Both the position numbers and the translations under genes were made by a program. From the NCBI GenBank assembly GCA_003117195.1, contig BDSI01000117.1, positions 209,091 through 273,090 on the forward strand: 64,000 nucleotides of DNA. The letters run 5' to 3'. This DNA is from Eudorina sp. 2006-703-Eu-15 (Eukaryota > Chlorophyta > Chlorophyceae > Chlamydomonadales > Volvocaceae). The first letter of the stretch is position 1; the number at the start of each line of letters is the position of its first letter. Below the pieces are notes generated by a model. That model ran no database searches. It was given only the letters and a program-made list of their open reading frames with translations, and had not been told where the DNA came from. Positions 33,201 through 45,477 of the stretch are shown in pieces.

Positions 33201-36200
33201 GACTGTACGGCACCGGCTGCGTGTGCATGAGGTCCCTCTCGGTCCGGCGCAGCTGAGGTGGTGCCGCCTTTGCCGCCGGCGCCGCCGCCACTGCCGCCGC
33301 CGCCAGCGGCGGCGGCGGCAGCAGCATCGCCGCTTCAGTCGCAGGCCGCGGCCGTGACAGGGCACGCCTTAAGTCGCTTTGCTCCGGGGCGGTCTCTGTC
33401 GGGCCGCTGCCGTCGGCAATGCCGGCTTCGTGATGCGCGGCAACGGCCTCCGCCTCCGCCTCCGCCGCCTCCGCCTCCGCCTCCGCCGCCCGGCTCCGCG
33501 GCACTCCAGGAGAGGCGCCGCCGCGGCGGACGCCCCTGTCGCCGCGGCCCCGCCCGCGCACGCCGACTGCATCCCCGCCCGCCGTCGCCCCCTCCAAGAT
33601 CGCCACGTTCGCAGCGCCGGCAGCAGCTCCCCCACCCTCCGACGCGTCCCCTCCGCTGCCGTTGCTGCCATCCTCCTCCGCGCCCGACTCCCCTAATGTG
33701 TCAATGAGCATCACAGGACCCTTGGACTGGGATTGCCGGCCAGCGTTGACTGACGCCCCCAAACTGCAAGATCCGGCCCTCCTGGAGCCGTGCCGGGGCA
33801 TCAGATGCTGTGAGGAAGTGGGCCGCCGCTGCCGGCGGCCGACGCCGCTGGGGACGCTGAGGCCGCTGCCCCGGCCGCTGCCGCGGCCGCTGTCCCGTCT
33901 CTCCCGCGACCCTTGGGTCAGTGCGGCGGACATGTGAGAGCCGCGGTCTTCTGGGCCTTGCGCCATCACGCCAGACCGGATGGCCATGGAGAGTGCAGTG
34001 GCGGTGGCGGTGGTGATTAAGGAGGTCGTTGACGTGAAGAGCTGGAAGAGGGTACGGCCTGTGAGTGGAGCGGCGAGCGAGGCGATTGCTAAGGCGACGA
34101 GTGCTAGGGCGACGAATGCTGGGGCGACCAGTGCTGGGGCGACGAGTGCTGGGGCGGCGACTGCTAGGGTGACAAATGCTGGGGCGGCGAATGCTGGGGC
34201 GACGAATGCTGGGGCGACGAGTGCTGGGGCGATGAGTGTTGGGGCAGCGAGTGCTGAGGCGGCGAGTGCTGGGGCGGCGAGTGCTAGGGCGGTGCAGGAG
34301 CGCGCGTGCTGGGCGGAGCTATGGGCGACGGGCCCCTCAAGGTTAGTCAGGAACGCGGGGCAAGCTGCGTGTCGCAGCGGCTACGACAGAGGAACGGTGG
34401 GGAGGCCTGCACATTCAGTCCAAGCTGTATGTATATGTACATAAATGTGTATGTATATACATATAGATACGGAGAAAAGCGGCCTATATGGCGCCGTACG
34501 GTCGTACCGTCATCCCGGGGAGATGCAAGGCCCAGATCGATGACCCGATGGGGGCGCCGGCTGTCCGCGCCTGATTCCGCTGCGACGGCGCCGGTGGCCG
34601 CGCCTGAAGCCGCCTCCTCCTCCTCCTCCTCCTCCTCCTCCTGCCGCTGCTCCTGCTGCTCCTCTTCCTCCTGCTCCTGCTCCTGCTCCTCCTGCTCCGA
34701 TGCTGATGATGCCGCATCGTGGTCCCCGTCGTGCCCCTTCACCGTCCAGGAGCCCCCCGACGCGCCCCGCTCCGCCTCGCCGCACTGGCCCTCCCCCCAT
34801 CGCTCTACCGCCGATCTCCTGCTCCTAGGCTCCAGCTTTCGCGCCGCCCCCTCCTCCTCCTCCTCCTCCTCCTCCTCCTCAACCCTGGCCACGTCGGGCT
34901 GAGCCACCATCGCCGCAGCAGCCGCGCCAGCAGCAGCAGCAGCCGGCGGGCGCGCTCCGTCCCGCCTCCTACACCACCCCGATTCTCCCCCGAACACCCC
35001 TGCTGAGGAGCCGCCCAAGCCGCCCAAGCGGGATTCCGACACCGAGCCAGGTCCTCCGCCCGACGGGGAGACTCCATCGGGGACCCAGCTCCCGTCCGAC
35101 AGCCCCGCGTGTCGCCTCCCGCTGTTTTCCACCAGGCCCCAGGCTGTTGCCTCCGACGCCACCGCCTCCGAAACCAGGCCGGCGGTCGAGGCGCTGTGGT
35201 GCGCATCGTCTCGTCCGCAGCTAGCGAAGCTGGCGGCAGCGGGGGCGGCGGCGGCGGCGGCGGCGGCGAGCTCGACGCGGAAAGGTCCCTGGCCCGCACT
35301 CCCGCGCGTTGGACGCGCTGTCGCTGCCGCGGACGCGGACACGGATGCGGACGGTTGCGGCGAGGGTTTCGCCATAGCTCCGAAACTCAGATCGCCGCAG
35401 GTGGGGTCATGCGGCGGCAAGGGTGGAATGGACGGGGAAGCTAGGCCCTTCGGCTTTGCATTAGGACCCCCGGCCGCATCAGCGGCGGACCTCGCCGTCC
35501 CCTGCCCCGCCGCCAGATGCGGCGACACGGCGGAGGTTGACGCGGGGTGTAGCACGTCCCGGGGACAAGGCGACGAAGACTGCTGCTGCTGCTGCTGCTG
35601 CAGCGGCGGCGGCGGCGGCGGCTGCTGCTGCGGCTGCTGCTGCTGCGGCGGCGGCGGCTGCTGCGGCTGCTGCTGCGGCGGCGGAGGCGGAGGCGGCTGC
35701 TGCTGCGGCTGCTGCTGCGGCGGCGGCGGCGGCTGCTGCGGCTGCTGCTGCGGCGGCGGAGGCGGAGGCGGCTGTAGCGGGTGCAGCTGTAGCGCCAGCT
35801 GCGCCGATAGCTGCGCGGGCGGTGCGGCCACCGGTGACGTCAGCTGCTGCCGGGACCCTTGCCTCGACGGGCACCCGTGCTGCCGTACCGACGCCCGCAG
35901 CTGCTGCAGTACGGAGCTCGTCCGAGATACCCGGGCGATTGACGGTGCACCTTGCTGCTGCTCATTCGGCGGCGGGAGGTTGGTTTCCTGCAGCGGCTGT
36001 AGCCGACTCGAGCCCGTACGCGCTCCTCGCATCCGCTGCCCCGCCTCCCCCACCGCCGCCGCCGTCGCCGCCGCCGCCGCCGCCGCGGGCCGCATCGCGG
36101 TCTGATGCACGTGCGAGAACGAGGCTGACAGTCGCTGTCCACCTGGTGCGGCCGCTCTCACGGACGCGTCATCCGCGGCGCCCGAACACGCGCCCTGGCC

Positions 36201-37460
36201 GCTCATCATCCCCCCCACGGTCTGCGGCCGCAGCCGCATCCGACCCATGGGCCACTGCATCCGCCGCTGCTGCTGCTGATGTTGATGCTGCAAAGGCGAG
36301 ACCGGAGCCGCCGACAGCTCAGCACCCGTACGGTCGTCCGTATGCCGTACAATCACGGACGGCGGCACGCCGCCGGTGTCCGGATCGTCTGCAGGGCACG
36401 TGTGGTTGTAACGCTCAACGCTGCCGGCTGCAGCCTCCGCTTCCGTGGCAGATGCTGCCCCGCCGGGATCTTTGTCCAACGGGCCCTGGGGTCCGCTGCT
36501 TATGGCGTGCGGGTCCTGGTCGGGTAGCAGGGACCGCGGCATCCGGACGAGACCCCGCCACTCCTGCGGGCAAGTGGCCGAGAGGGCCGGGTTCGAGTCG
36601 CGGCAGATACGGACGGACATGTTCATGATCTCTCAATGAATCGATTTGAAGCAGTGGAATTAATGAGCCGTGAAGTGAAAGGACAGTGGAGTGAAAGAGC
36701 AGTGCGGCCAGGTGGCCAAGCGCGCAAGTGGCGGAGGGGCCGATCAGGTACGAGTCGCGGAAAGATCACAGCGCGCTGATTGATCTCAACGATCGCATGG
36801 CAGGGTTTTGAATGGGTGGAGGACGTTGAACGGCAGCCCCAAAACCGCCTCGCGCAGATTTTCATCTACGTACCACACGATCACTATCGCCATCGCTGCC
36901 CAGACGGACCGGACCGGCTAGCCGGACCGAACCCCGGGGTCGGCCAGGGTCATATCTCCCTCTCCGCCTCTCCCCATGCTCCCCCTCCCCCTCCCCCTAC
37001 GCCCTACGCCCTACGCCCTACCCCTATCCCTACCTTGCCGTCCGTCAGCGCCGTCACCATGTCCACTAGCTTCGCAGGGTCCAGAATGAAGAGACGCTGT
37101 AGCGCCGTGGCCGCCGCCACACCCACCCGGTCGACCTCCGCGCCCGTGCTGCCTCGCGCCGGCCGCTGAGAGTCACCGCTGCTGACCGTCTCATCGGCCC
37201 GGATCCTGTGGGGGACCCCGCCGCCGCCGCCGCCGCTGCCGGCCGCGGTCGCGCCCGGCAGCATCTGCAGCAGCGGAGACTTCGACAGCAGGCCTGACGG
37301 CTGCTGCCTCCACGGCCGCCACTGCGACTGCGGGGAGCTGCGGTTCGGTTCCTCAGACGGCCGGCCAACCCCTTGGCTGGGCGCCAGCGAGGGGCTGCTG
37401 CGCCGGCGACGGCCGACAATGTCGAACCACTTATGGGATACCGGTCGCCGCCGCTGCTGT

Positions 37461-37536
<76 letters not shown>

Positions 37537-40500
37537 GATGCTGCTGCTGCCGCATGCTAAGCCCGTGACGCACCAGATGCCCCATGAAGCCCACGGAGGA
37601 GCGATTCTGGTGTAGTACGTGCCTGCAGCCGGTAAGTGAGGCAGTGGGTTGGGTGGGTGTATGGTGACGTTCACGATTGATGGTTGATGGTTACCCGACC
37701 GTCCGGGCCCCATGCAGTGTGAGGCGAGCAGTCCGGAGCTGCAGAGGAGTCCGTCGACTGTCTACCCTAGGCCGTCAGCGCGATCCCGCCTGCCCGCGCC
37801 CCGACACGGCCATCTTGGAGCCTTGTGGCCCGCCCCCAGGGCCCCATCCCACGCTCCCATCCCATCCCATCCCATCCAACGCACCCGCCCATGTCGAAAA
37901 TGGTCACCCTGCAGGCTCGTAGCAGGAGGGTGGGAGGGCAGGTGGGAGGGCGACGAGAGGGAGGAAGGGGAGGGTTAAATTGAGAACAGAAAGAAATGGG
38001 AGGGGAGGGGAGGAAGGCGCGGGAAGGAGCGAGGGGGGAGGGGAGGCTGGGGAGGCAGGGGCAGGGATAAACGCGACCGGACTGACACCATAACCAGCCC
38101 AGGGAGCCAGGGAGCCTTGTTGGTAATCTTGCCTATGATGTTTTAACGTGTTCAGGGGTGTCTGACCGTTGTTGACCGGATCCCGCCGCTCACATGGAGG
38201 GGATGTTGGATAGGATCAGGTAATCCCGTTGCAGCCGGGCCGCCAGCTCCTTCCCCTCGTACGGCACATCCAGCTCCAGCAGCATCCCCGGGAAGATAGA
38301 CTCCCGCCACTGCCGCTGCCGCTGCCGCCGCCGTGGCAGCTGGCGCCCTTGCCCGCTGCCTCCGCCGCCGCCGCCGCCGCCGCGGCTGCTGCTGCTGCTG
38401 CCGCTGCTGCTGAGCCACTGGACGTCACAGCCGCAGGGTGTCCCGGATATTGCTCAGAAGCGCGGAAGGCGAACGGCGATATCTGCGCAAACACACACAG
38501 TTCGTTCCTGAAGCGCCCTGATCAGATGATGCATGATAAGAGAGACATGACATGAGACCTTGATCCCTTTTCGCGGGTCCCGGCGTCAGAAGGGGCTACG
38601 ATGGGCCCAACCTCGCCTGCCTGGTGCCTGCGCGCCGCCCTTTGTGGGTGGCAACTGGCAAGGTTTTGCTCCGGATGCATGGCCTTGCCGTGCTTGCCGT
38701 TGCGCATACGCGTACAAGGCCGCGTCATATCCATGCAGCGCAGTCAAACAGCAGCCCTAGCGTGGTGCTAGGGTTGGGTAAGGCGGCCCTACTCTCAGAA
38801 CGCACAATCCTTGCCAATTTAAGGTCAAGCATGCCGCTCGGGGACCACCACCCGCGCCTGCACCCACACCCACACCCACACCCACACCCACACCCACACC
38901 CCGCCTTGCGTGAAACCCCGATCGACTACTCACCCTCATGCCCAGGAAGTAGCGGTCTTGTCCGAAGTCACCCGGGACGAAGTGTGTGGCGGCTGTAAGG
39001 TCGCCCGCCAGCAGCCGCCTGGCCGCCGCCAGCAGCCGCCAGGCGCCGTGGCAGGGGGTGAAGCAGGGGATGGAGAGCGCCGGCGGAGGAGGAGCGGCAC
39101 ATAGAGGAGGAAGCGCAGGAGGAGCGGGGTGGTATATGGAGGAGGAAGCGCAAGAGGAGCTAGGCGGCATATGCCATCACGTGATGTGACCAATCGACGG
39201 CACGGGGAAACCCGGGACGTGAGACTCGGTGGCCTGCCAGGGGTGCACGGGCGATGCCGCCAAACGACTTTGTGATCGGCGCAAAACCGCCCCGAAGATC
39301 CCCTTCCATGGTGGTGTGTGAACTGCCCCGAAGATCCCCTTCCATGGTGGTGTGTGTAAACGGACGCCCGCGTGCAACTCGATGTGCGGAGTGCTCCTTC
39401 ATCCCAGGGGCAGGACGCCAGGCTGCGGCGCCGCTGCTGGCTGTTCCGCCGGCACGTGCCCAGTGACGCGCCCCGGGCGACAGGGTGGAGCGGTGGGCCC
39501 ACCGACTGAATCATCTGATCGGTTGTTTTCGGGCTGATCTGGTCGAGGTTCATGGCGAAGACATGGAGTCGTGCGCCCTCCGTCGCACGTATGCATCTTT
39601 TCGGCGCAAACCTCCCATGCCCACATACAGCCATAAGCTCCGCTCGGTGCTGCACAGGCTCGGCTCGCTGAACGGCAGCCGCACAAATTACGGCACACAT
39701 CATCTTTGTCGCAGGCTCTGTGCAGGTATAAGTGGGTCCCATGCCGCCCTCTAACCCCATCCCCAAGGGGTTGCGCATTCGCGGTCCCATGTCCCCCCGT
39801 CCCACCACCCCGCAGCTGCCGCGATAGATCAGCTTGAAACCCACTTGACTGCGTCCTGGAACAGCGACACCAGACCTCGATCCGCTCGGAAGCTGCGGGC
39901 CAGGAAGCGGAGGACGGCCTGCATGGGGTTTGAGACACGACGGAAAGCAAAGGGGGCAAAGGGGCCAGGCAGTCAGACATCCCGCGGGCCCATGAAAGCT
40001 TGAGACTTGACAACGAGACCGCACCGGTTTACTCATTCTTACAAATATGTATGTGTGTATGTATGTGTATATGTATGTATGTATGTATGTCATTCCGGGT
40101 GCTAGCGCAGAGCGGCAAACGCGCTCGTTCCCAGGTGCTTGGATGGCCCCGGCGCGTGGCAGGGCGCGTGGGGCTCGGCACCGACAGACGGAGAAATTCA
40201 GACCGTCTGAAATTCATCATCATCAAGCGCGACTACTGCCGCGTCCCTTGCCAACCCAGTCACAGGCTCGCAGCCTGGCCGGCTTCGGGTTTCGTTTCTG
40301 ATGACGCTCGACCGTACCTTCCGCAGCCGTACCTCGTCATCCTTCTCGCCCACCTTTCACCCGCGGGTCCCCGTCTCCCCGACCTTGCTTCCACCGTGCT
40401 TCCACCCGCGGGTCCCTTGCACCCGACCTCCCACGCACCTGCTCGTCCTCCAGCGCCAGAGCATCCAGAGCCGCCCCGTTGGCAAGCACGCAGCGCAGGG

Positions 40501-41239
40501 AGGTCAGGCCCTGCTCCGTGGTCAACACCAGCGAGGGCCGCGCGCCGCCGAAAGACAGCCGGAAAGTCACCCCATCTGCATCTGCCCCGCCGCAACCGCT
40601 GCCGCTGCCAACAGGCGGGTCCAGGTCATCCAGGGGTGCGTCGCCGGCGTTGCGCGTTAGAAGCAACGCGTCGAAGGGAGCCGACACGGGATCGCCATCC
40701 GTCCCCAGTGGCTCCAGCCTGGGGACCGTGAGGACCACTACTGGGTGGGCCGCGTGCTGGAGGGCGCCGCGCAGCTGGCGCTCGTCCAGCACAGCCAGCT
40801 CTCCTGCATGATCGAAGCAAATCCAATAATGGATAATCAGGCATGCAAATTTGTAAGGGACCGCTTTGTTGCCGTTGGAGATTGAGCTATGTCGTATCAG
40901 GAGTTCACGGTCGGGAGGAGGACGCATGCTGCGCGCACCAGGTTCAGCTCTCCGCAGCAGCGCATCAACAGGGTTGTGCGCATCCTCGGTGATGGCGCGT
41001 TTCCAGAATAACCTTCGGCACTTCCTTCCACGTTTCCCGCAGATGGCGTCTGCGTAGTAACAACCATATGGACCTCTCGTCGTAACCTGAAGGCTTTCGA
41101 AAAGAGCAGACCATTCACACTGATGGATAGAATTTTCACCTGAAACGGAGCGCTCCTCGCCAGTTCGCCCAAATATGGAAAGGTTCTGCGTCTTGTTTGG
41201 GCTCAGGGCCCTGCCCTCGACGCTGAGCAAACAACCCAT
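22972..41239 (-). CDS. Receptor-type guanylyl cyclase with PAS segment (multi-exon)
   Basis: Predicted to convert GTP to cGMP. Exons with matching GT-AG phases, 5' to 3': about 36629-34508, 34058-33091, 32151-32001, 31716-28388, 28057-27902, 27454-27403, 27128-27041, 26674-26620, 26094-25930, 25457-25353, 24730-24626, 23721-22972. Upstream pieces are less certain: 41239-41140, 40803-40439 and 39918-39841 agree in phase; others lie near 38.9, 38.3 and 37.6-37.03 kb; a membrane span [11 protein letters not shown] starts an exon at 36917. Order: N-terminal (probably extracellular) part, membrane span, Gln/Ala/Gly-rich cytoplasmic region, PAS-like end, helical linker, catalytic domain, Ala-rich tail. 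Volvocine algae have large families of such cyclases. The start at 41239 (MGCLLS) could instead be an internal exon with acceptor TTTGCTCAG. Confidence 0.8.
23738..24511. repeat. 8-bp satellite GTGGAGGT, about 96 copies, intronic
   Basis: A perfect array inside the intron 24625-23722 of the cyclase. On the sense (minus) strand it reads (CCACACCT)n, a continuous pyrimidine-rich tract leading to the acceptor at 23722. Frames through it are open by chance and not protein-coding. Confidence 0.97.
24520..24540 (-). repeat. Recurrent intronic motif, copy 1
   Basis: Minus strand AGGATGTTACAGCGGATG, preceded by TTATT. The plus-strand 17-mer CATCCGCTGTAACATCC is identical to that at 46128. It is in the cyclase intron, in sense orientation. 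Confidence 0.8.
25148..25310. repeat. GACCCATGGGTC palindrome cluster, intronic
   Basis: Five to six near-copies of the palindrome GAGACCCATGGGTCTC or its core at irregular 20-50 bp spacing, in the intron between the cyclase exons 25353 and 24730. Confidence 0.85.
27041..27128 (-). other. Cyclase exon with GC (not GT) 5' splice site
   Basis: The exon reads [19 protein letters not shown] to LYTRLD and must end at CTGGACAG to join CCTGACAG of the next exon (giving RLDSLTDVYG). The intron therefore begins GCGAGT and ends CACAG. No GT in the right phase is available nearby, so this is a GC-AG intron (27040-26675). Confidence 0.75.
27207..27228 (-). repeat. Recurrent intronic motif, copy 2
   Basis: Minus strand TTATTAAGGATGTTGCAGCG. 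It differs from the copy at 46130 by one base over about 22. It lies in the intron 27402-27129 of the cyclase, sense orientation. Confidence 0.8.
27292..27415. repeat. (CCAG)n / (CCAC)n tract at a donor site
   Basis: On the sense strand the intron starting at 27402 begins with repeated GTGG and then GGCT units. The 5' splice site is thus the first unit of a G-rich tandem repeat. Confidence 0.9.
27503..27806. repeat. (GTAG)n tetranucleotide array, about 74 copies, intronic
   Basis: Almost perfect, with single interruptions near 27734 and 27774-27787. It makes up most of the intron 27901-27455; the sense strand is (CTAC)n. Confidence 0.97.
27902..28057 (-). other. Cyclase exon: helical linker before the catalytic domain
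   Basis: Acceptor GGGTTGCAG, then [20 protein letters not shown] and [19 protein letters not shown]. This is the coiled signalling helix that precedes the catalytic domain in many eukaryotic cyclases (consensus LL..ifP.hv...m). Phase 0 on both sides. Confidence 0.9.
28388..31716 (-). other. Cyclase giant exon: low-complexity region ending in PAS-like strands
   Basis: A 1,109-codon exon starts [19 protein letters not shown] and passes through long Gly, Ala, Pro and Ser runs. It ends with [20 protein letters not shown] and [10 protein letters not shown], the final beta strands of a PAS domain as found just upstream of the catalytic domain in algal cyclases. The low-complexity part is an insertion of about 1,000 residues within or before the PAS fold. 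Confidence 0.82.
32350..32855. repeat. 18-bp minisatellite, about 28 units, intronic
   Basis: GGCACTGGGGGCAGGGCA units with a few C/T and A/G variants. The array lies in the intron 33090-32152. Its length is a multiple of 3, so every frame is open (minus: Ala-Leu-Pro-Pro-Val-Pro), but flanking exons join without it in phase 0. Confidence 0.93.
34085..34300. repeat. 15-bp degenerate minisatellite, intronic
   Basis: About 14 units of GCGACGAATGCTGGG with substitutions. They lie in the cyclase intron 34507-34059, beside an (ATGT)-rich tract at 34425-34470. Confidence 0.88.
34508..36629 (-). other. Cyclase large cytoplasmic exon, Gln/Pro/Ser-rich
   Basis: Starts [20 protein letters not shown] and ends [14 protein letters not shown]. 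The donor G|GTACGA at 34508 joins the exon at 34058 to give [19 protein letters not shown]. It contains long Pro-Gln tracts coded by CAG/CCG (35581-35790) and Glu-rich runs (34618-34700). The upstream splice acceptor near 36630 is uncertain. Confidence 0.75.
37452..37535 (-). repeat. CAG tract coding for poly-Gln
   Basis: About 27 mostly CAG/CAA codons in the cyclase exon that ends [16 protein letters not shown] at 37034. A CAG array of this size is likely polymorphic. Confidence 0.85.
38861..38902. repeat. (ACACCC)n short array
   Basis: Seven copies of CACCCA in an intron of the cyclase gene just after the donor GTGAGTAGTCG at about 38932. Confidence 0.9.
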
Positions 41240-44200
41240 GAAAGTTCAAACTACACCCGACGCGCCATCTAACCACGTCTTTAACATGTTCATGTATTGG
41301 AGCTAGAATAACAAGATATTTCAACGGTACCGCACAAAGTAACCCAAAACCGGCATAAAGCTTGGAACACAGGATATAAAAATATAACGTAACTAAATCA
41401 CATAACTGAATGAAATGTCGTGTTCGTGCAGGTGATACGGCGTTTCACTTGGACGGCTTGCCAAGAAAAGTTTCATACGGTTACACCGCCAGACTGCGAG
41501 CAGCATCCTTTGACCATGTCGTCTAGACAGTATTCGTGACAATTGAAGACGATTACTACTCATTATGGACGATTGTCCGGAGCCGCATTGAAGAGCTAGC
41601 TTGCAGGCGACGATGACAACCTGTACGCTGCGTTGCGTTGATACATGGGTTGCGTAAGAATATAATGGGACCGGGCTTCACGGCAGCCCTCACGTGGTTA
41701 CGGTATAACACTTTCGAATGGGCATTACTCAGCATGTAAACGAGTGAGCTTACTCGTTGATGCAGTGAGCTCCAGGACACAGTATTTTGAAGGTTTAATA
41801 AGCTTAAGTTTTATATTTTGTTTGTTTCATTCTTGGTTCTGTCTATCTAGAGATCGTTGCGCCATAGAGTTACAGGTTTGATCGGCTTGATAAGCTTGTA
41901 ACAAGAAATCATTGAAACTATAATGAATGACCATATATGCGTGTTTTCCGACTGAACCAAGGTAACATGACGAATTATTTCTGAGGCGTATTGATCCGTA
42001 TCATGGATCTGTCATGGGGCCTGAAGAACATGGTAACCATACAACGTATACTTCAAAAACATCCATCAGCTTGCCATCTGAAACATAACAGGCCGTTTGC
42101 CCTTCAGTGACGATTCGGATGCGCTTATTTGTTTTGTCATCACTTTTTAGTGTGCCAAGCCTGCGTGAAAGTGCGCCCCGACACACAACCAGAATATACA
42201 AGTAATTCATTTAATTGGCTTGCATGAAAAACGTCCAAGCATCCATGCATGGGTGTGCGTGGAAGGGTGCCTGTGGACAGATAAGCCGGGCAACCCTGAC
42301 AAACGAAATGAGCTGAAGGTAGGGATGCGCGGCAGCAAGCAACGTCGCGTCGTGGAATTGCACATATTGCACAATTGCAAATGCGTGCACGCGCGTTCCC
42401 ACGTACGTCGCTGACGTAAAACTAACTCAGAGACGGGCGCGTCAGCGCGCATCGCTACTTCGTTTGTACTTAGCTTGTTATGTGTTGTTACCAACAGCAA
42501 CAAGGCTAGGCAAGGCACGCACAGCCCTGCACGGCAAGCAAGTACGCTCGCTCCCCGCCGCGCGCGCGCACCACGCACCCTAATAAGCTACCAGGAAGCA
42601 AGGGCTCCCGTTCATCGGGACCATCCAGCCACATACAGCCAGAATCTAGCCCGCTTAGGGAGTGAGAGTACCATCGATCACGCCAACGAAATATCATCGC
42701 AGCCAAGCAAGCAAGGCTCCGGCAGTGGCCCGTAGTCTTGGAACGAATGCTGGATGGAGTAGATGGGGGGCCCGCAGGTTCGCGAGCCAGCAACCCTCAA
42801 GGGTCTGTCCGGATCTCCGGAAGGTAGGCGCGGCCCCCGGGGACAAAATAAAAACCAATCCAGTCCCGCCGCCGGGGGCGGCATTCGCCCATGTGGATCG
42901 AACCCGTGCGCCCCGCCCCGCCCTGGTTGTATCACGGCTCGGCGGCCAAAGGCTTCGTAACCCGGCGTTCGTTACACGGTTGCTTGCGCGGCCGGTACGT
43001 ATCTCACCCCGCAAGATCAAAGCAAGGGGCAAGTGTATGTAGCTGGTGTAGCCAGCACACGGCTCACGGGCATACGTATATGACCTATCGAACTAGGATT
43101 ATTGCGGATAGATGGAACGAACCCATCCGTGCATGCATATGCATACAATTGCGGCTAGACACGGCAGGAGAGAAGCGACTATAGTTTCTAAGCTAGGTTC
43201 TGAACGGCAGCCTTTCGGCTGTCGGTTGTTAGTTATGCCTCGGTGCCTTAGTTATGCCTCGGCTACCGTACTCCTATATATACTTGGCAGCATTCACTGT
43301 TCGGCATTCTGCCTTCACTTTACGATCTTTGCTGTTCGCAAACTCCCCCCCCCCCGGCAGAGACGGCAGTGAATTCGGCGGACGATGGTGCAGGACTGGA
43401 CGGGCCAAGCGCGCTCGGCGCCCTGCTGAGAGCGCTGCGTGCCTAGGTGTCTTGCCCCGCGGGGTAGTTGGTCGCCGAGGTGCCGCTGGCCCTTTTGTGG
43501 GTGTAGAGCTATGGTTGCGAGGCCCAGTTGTTTGGGTGCGCGTGGCCGGCTCCTGTCGTTGCACCGCTGGTGCTGTGCTCGGGTGTTTGTCCGTGTGCTT
43601 TCGTGCGCCCCGCGGGGCTTTGTCTTGGACGGCGCCTGTGGCGCCTGAACCGCGCTTTTATGCGCGCGCTTGGCTTGTGGTCGCTTTGCGCCCAGCAGAG
43701 CTGCAGTGTAAAGGCCCAATCCCAAGCCGCTGTGTTGCCACCATTCCCGGCGCCGAGCCTCATGATCGACAGCCGAATAGAAGGCTAGAGTTCAGAACTT
43801 GAAATAATAATAGGCAAAACAGGCAGCACCGAGCGGCCGCCACGCACATACGTACACCTACTGGACATGCACCTCCATCCGTCCCGTGTATGTATAGTAT
43901 GTATCCCGTGCGCGCCGTAATAACGTCTCGGTCGAGATAGGGCCGACATCTGTCTATCTGTGTGCTCCATCCAGCCAGCCAGCTTGCAGGCTGCTGCGTG
44001 CATGCCCAGCAGCCAGCCGCTGATGGGGGGAGCGAGGGGGTGGGGACGGGCTGGGTCGTGCGATGTGGGCCAAGGCCTGCCCCGTCGCCGTAACTGGTCG
44101 GAATTATATTCTGAACGGCCCCAGTGGTCCGTCTAGTCATACCACACCCCTGATGTGTCGGGTGTGGCGATGTGGCTTGGCGGCGGTCCGTTGTGGGGCG

Positions 44201-45477
44201 TGACAGACCAGTCACACAGACCTACCAGCAGTCACATCTATCTCTACAGTGCACGGCGGCCTTGCCTGACGACGGCGGCCCAGCCTATCTAGCTAGCTGT
44301 TATAGCTGTTATCATCAAGCAATGACGGACCGCGAATGCATAGACAAATAAACAGCGAGCACGCAGTACGTAGTAGTAGTGCACATCTCATCAGGACGTC
44401 GTCATCAATACTGCTTGCACATCTCATCATAATCAGGACGTCGTCATCATTACGTAGCAGTATTATTACCAACATGACTACTACGGGATGGTCTATCTGC
44501 TGGCGGGTCAACCAGTGTCCGGCCGCCCGGATTGATTGCTGTGTAACAAAAATTCACAGCGACACATTTTTCGCATTCCCCCGCCGCTTATTAACACATA
44601 TGCATGACACCCCTCCGCCGCCCCCATCTATTCCCCCCCTATCGGAAGAAAATGCTTCGAACGAGCGAATTCGGCGGTCTTTCCATCCGCACGTGACGAT
44701 AGATCAGCGAGGTTAGCCACCCTTGGCCTGTGTCAGACCAAGAACGGTATGTATGTGACAAATAAAAGCACATCGTTGTACGGGTTTCTCTCGGAACACA
44801 TGTACGTACGGTGGCGGTCGTACATCTCCGCCGCCGTCCGAGCATCCTACGTACACAATAATCAAGCAATCAATCGATCCGCCGTCCGTTAATTAAGCTA
44901 GCAATCAACCCGATGTTCTTCCGTGCGTCCAGCAAGTAAGGTTAGTTGCAGCAGCTACGTACGTACGTACTTAACGTGCGTGGGCTACGTGTGTATACAT
45001 CTACGTGAATATTAATGTATGTCTTTCATCCGTCTCTGCTCACGCAGCGTAGCACCTGCCATATCCTTGCAGATGTACCCACGCACATACATCCGTCACC
45101 GAAAAAAAAACCACGAAGCCAATCTGTGATGATTGTTGCGCGAAATAAAACAAGCACGTCCGCATCTAGCCAGCTAGCTAGCTAGCTAGCTAGATGCATG
45201 CCTGATGAGCGGATGGTTCAAATGCTGCACCCAACTAGACGGTTGATGAATGAAGCAGCCTCGCTTGCTTCGATGATGGAATAAATGTATGGAGCTCACA
45301 AATCCAAACCACTACTACTAGCTACTACTCGCTGCATGCGCGCCTGCAAACGTGGCCACGTATGTACGCGCGCAGGCTGCTGCTGCTGCTGCTGCTGCCA
45401 CCTGCTGCCTTACGTACATTTATCATTATTGTCACTTGTGGCATGCAATCAATAATAATGCTGCGCGCGTGGGCGGG
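41240..45477. other. Intergenic region between cyclase and glycosyltransferase genes
   Basis: The first kilobase (41240-42480) is AT-rich and probably holds the cyclase promoter; no motif can be named. Later parts include CAGCCTTTCGGCTG (hairpin, 43209), a C10 run at 43346, a 36-bp imperfect tandem duplication (GCACATCTCATC...GACGTCGTCATCA) at 44381 and 44417, and (AGCT)n at 45170-45193. No gene is recognised. Confidence 0.55.

Noticed and set aside
32211..33230. Frames with ALPPVP or GAGQAL hexapeptides
   Set aside because: They are the 18-bp intronic minisatellite; the exons at 33091 and 32151 join in phase 0 across it.
37066..37713. Poly-Ser frame overlapping the CAG tract
   Set aside because: It is a shifted reading of the poly-Gln exon; the Gln frame joins the [14 protein letters not shown] exon in phase.
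43254..43802. 182-codon plus-strand frame
   Set aside because: It starts after a C10 run, shows no motif, and the opposite strand is equally open.
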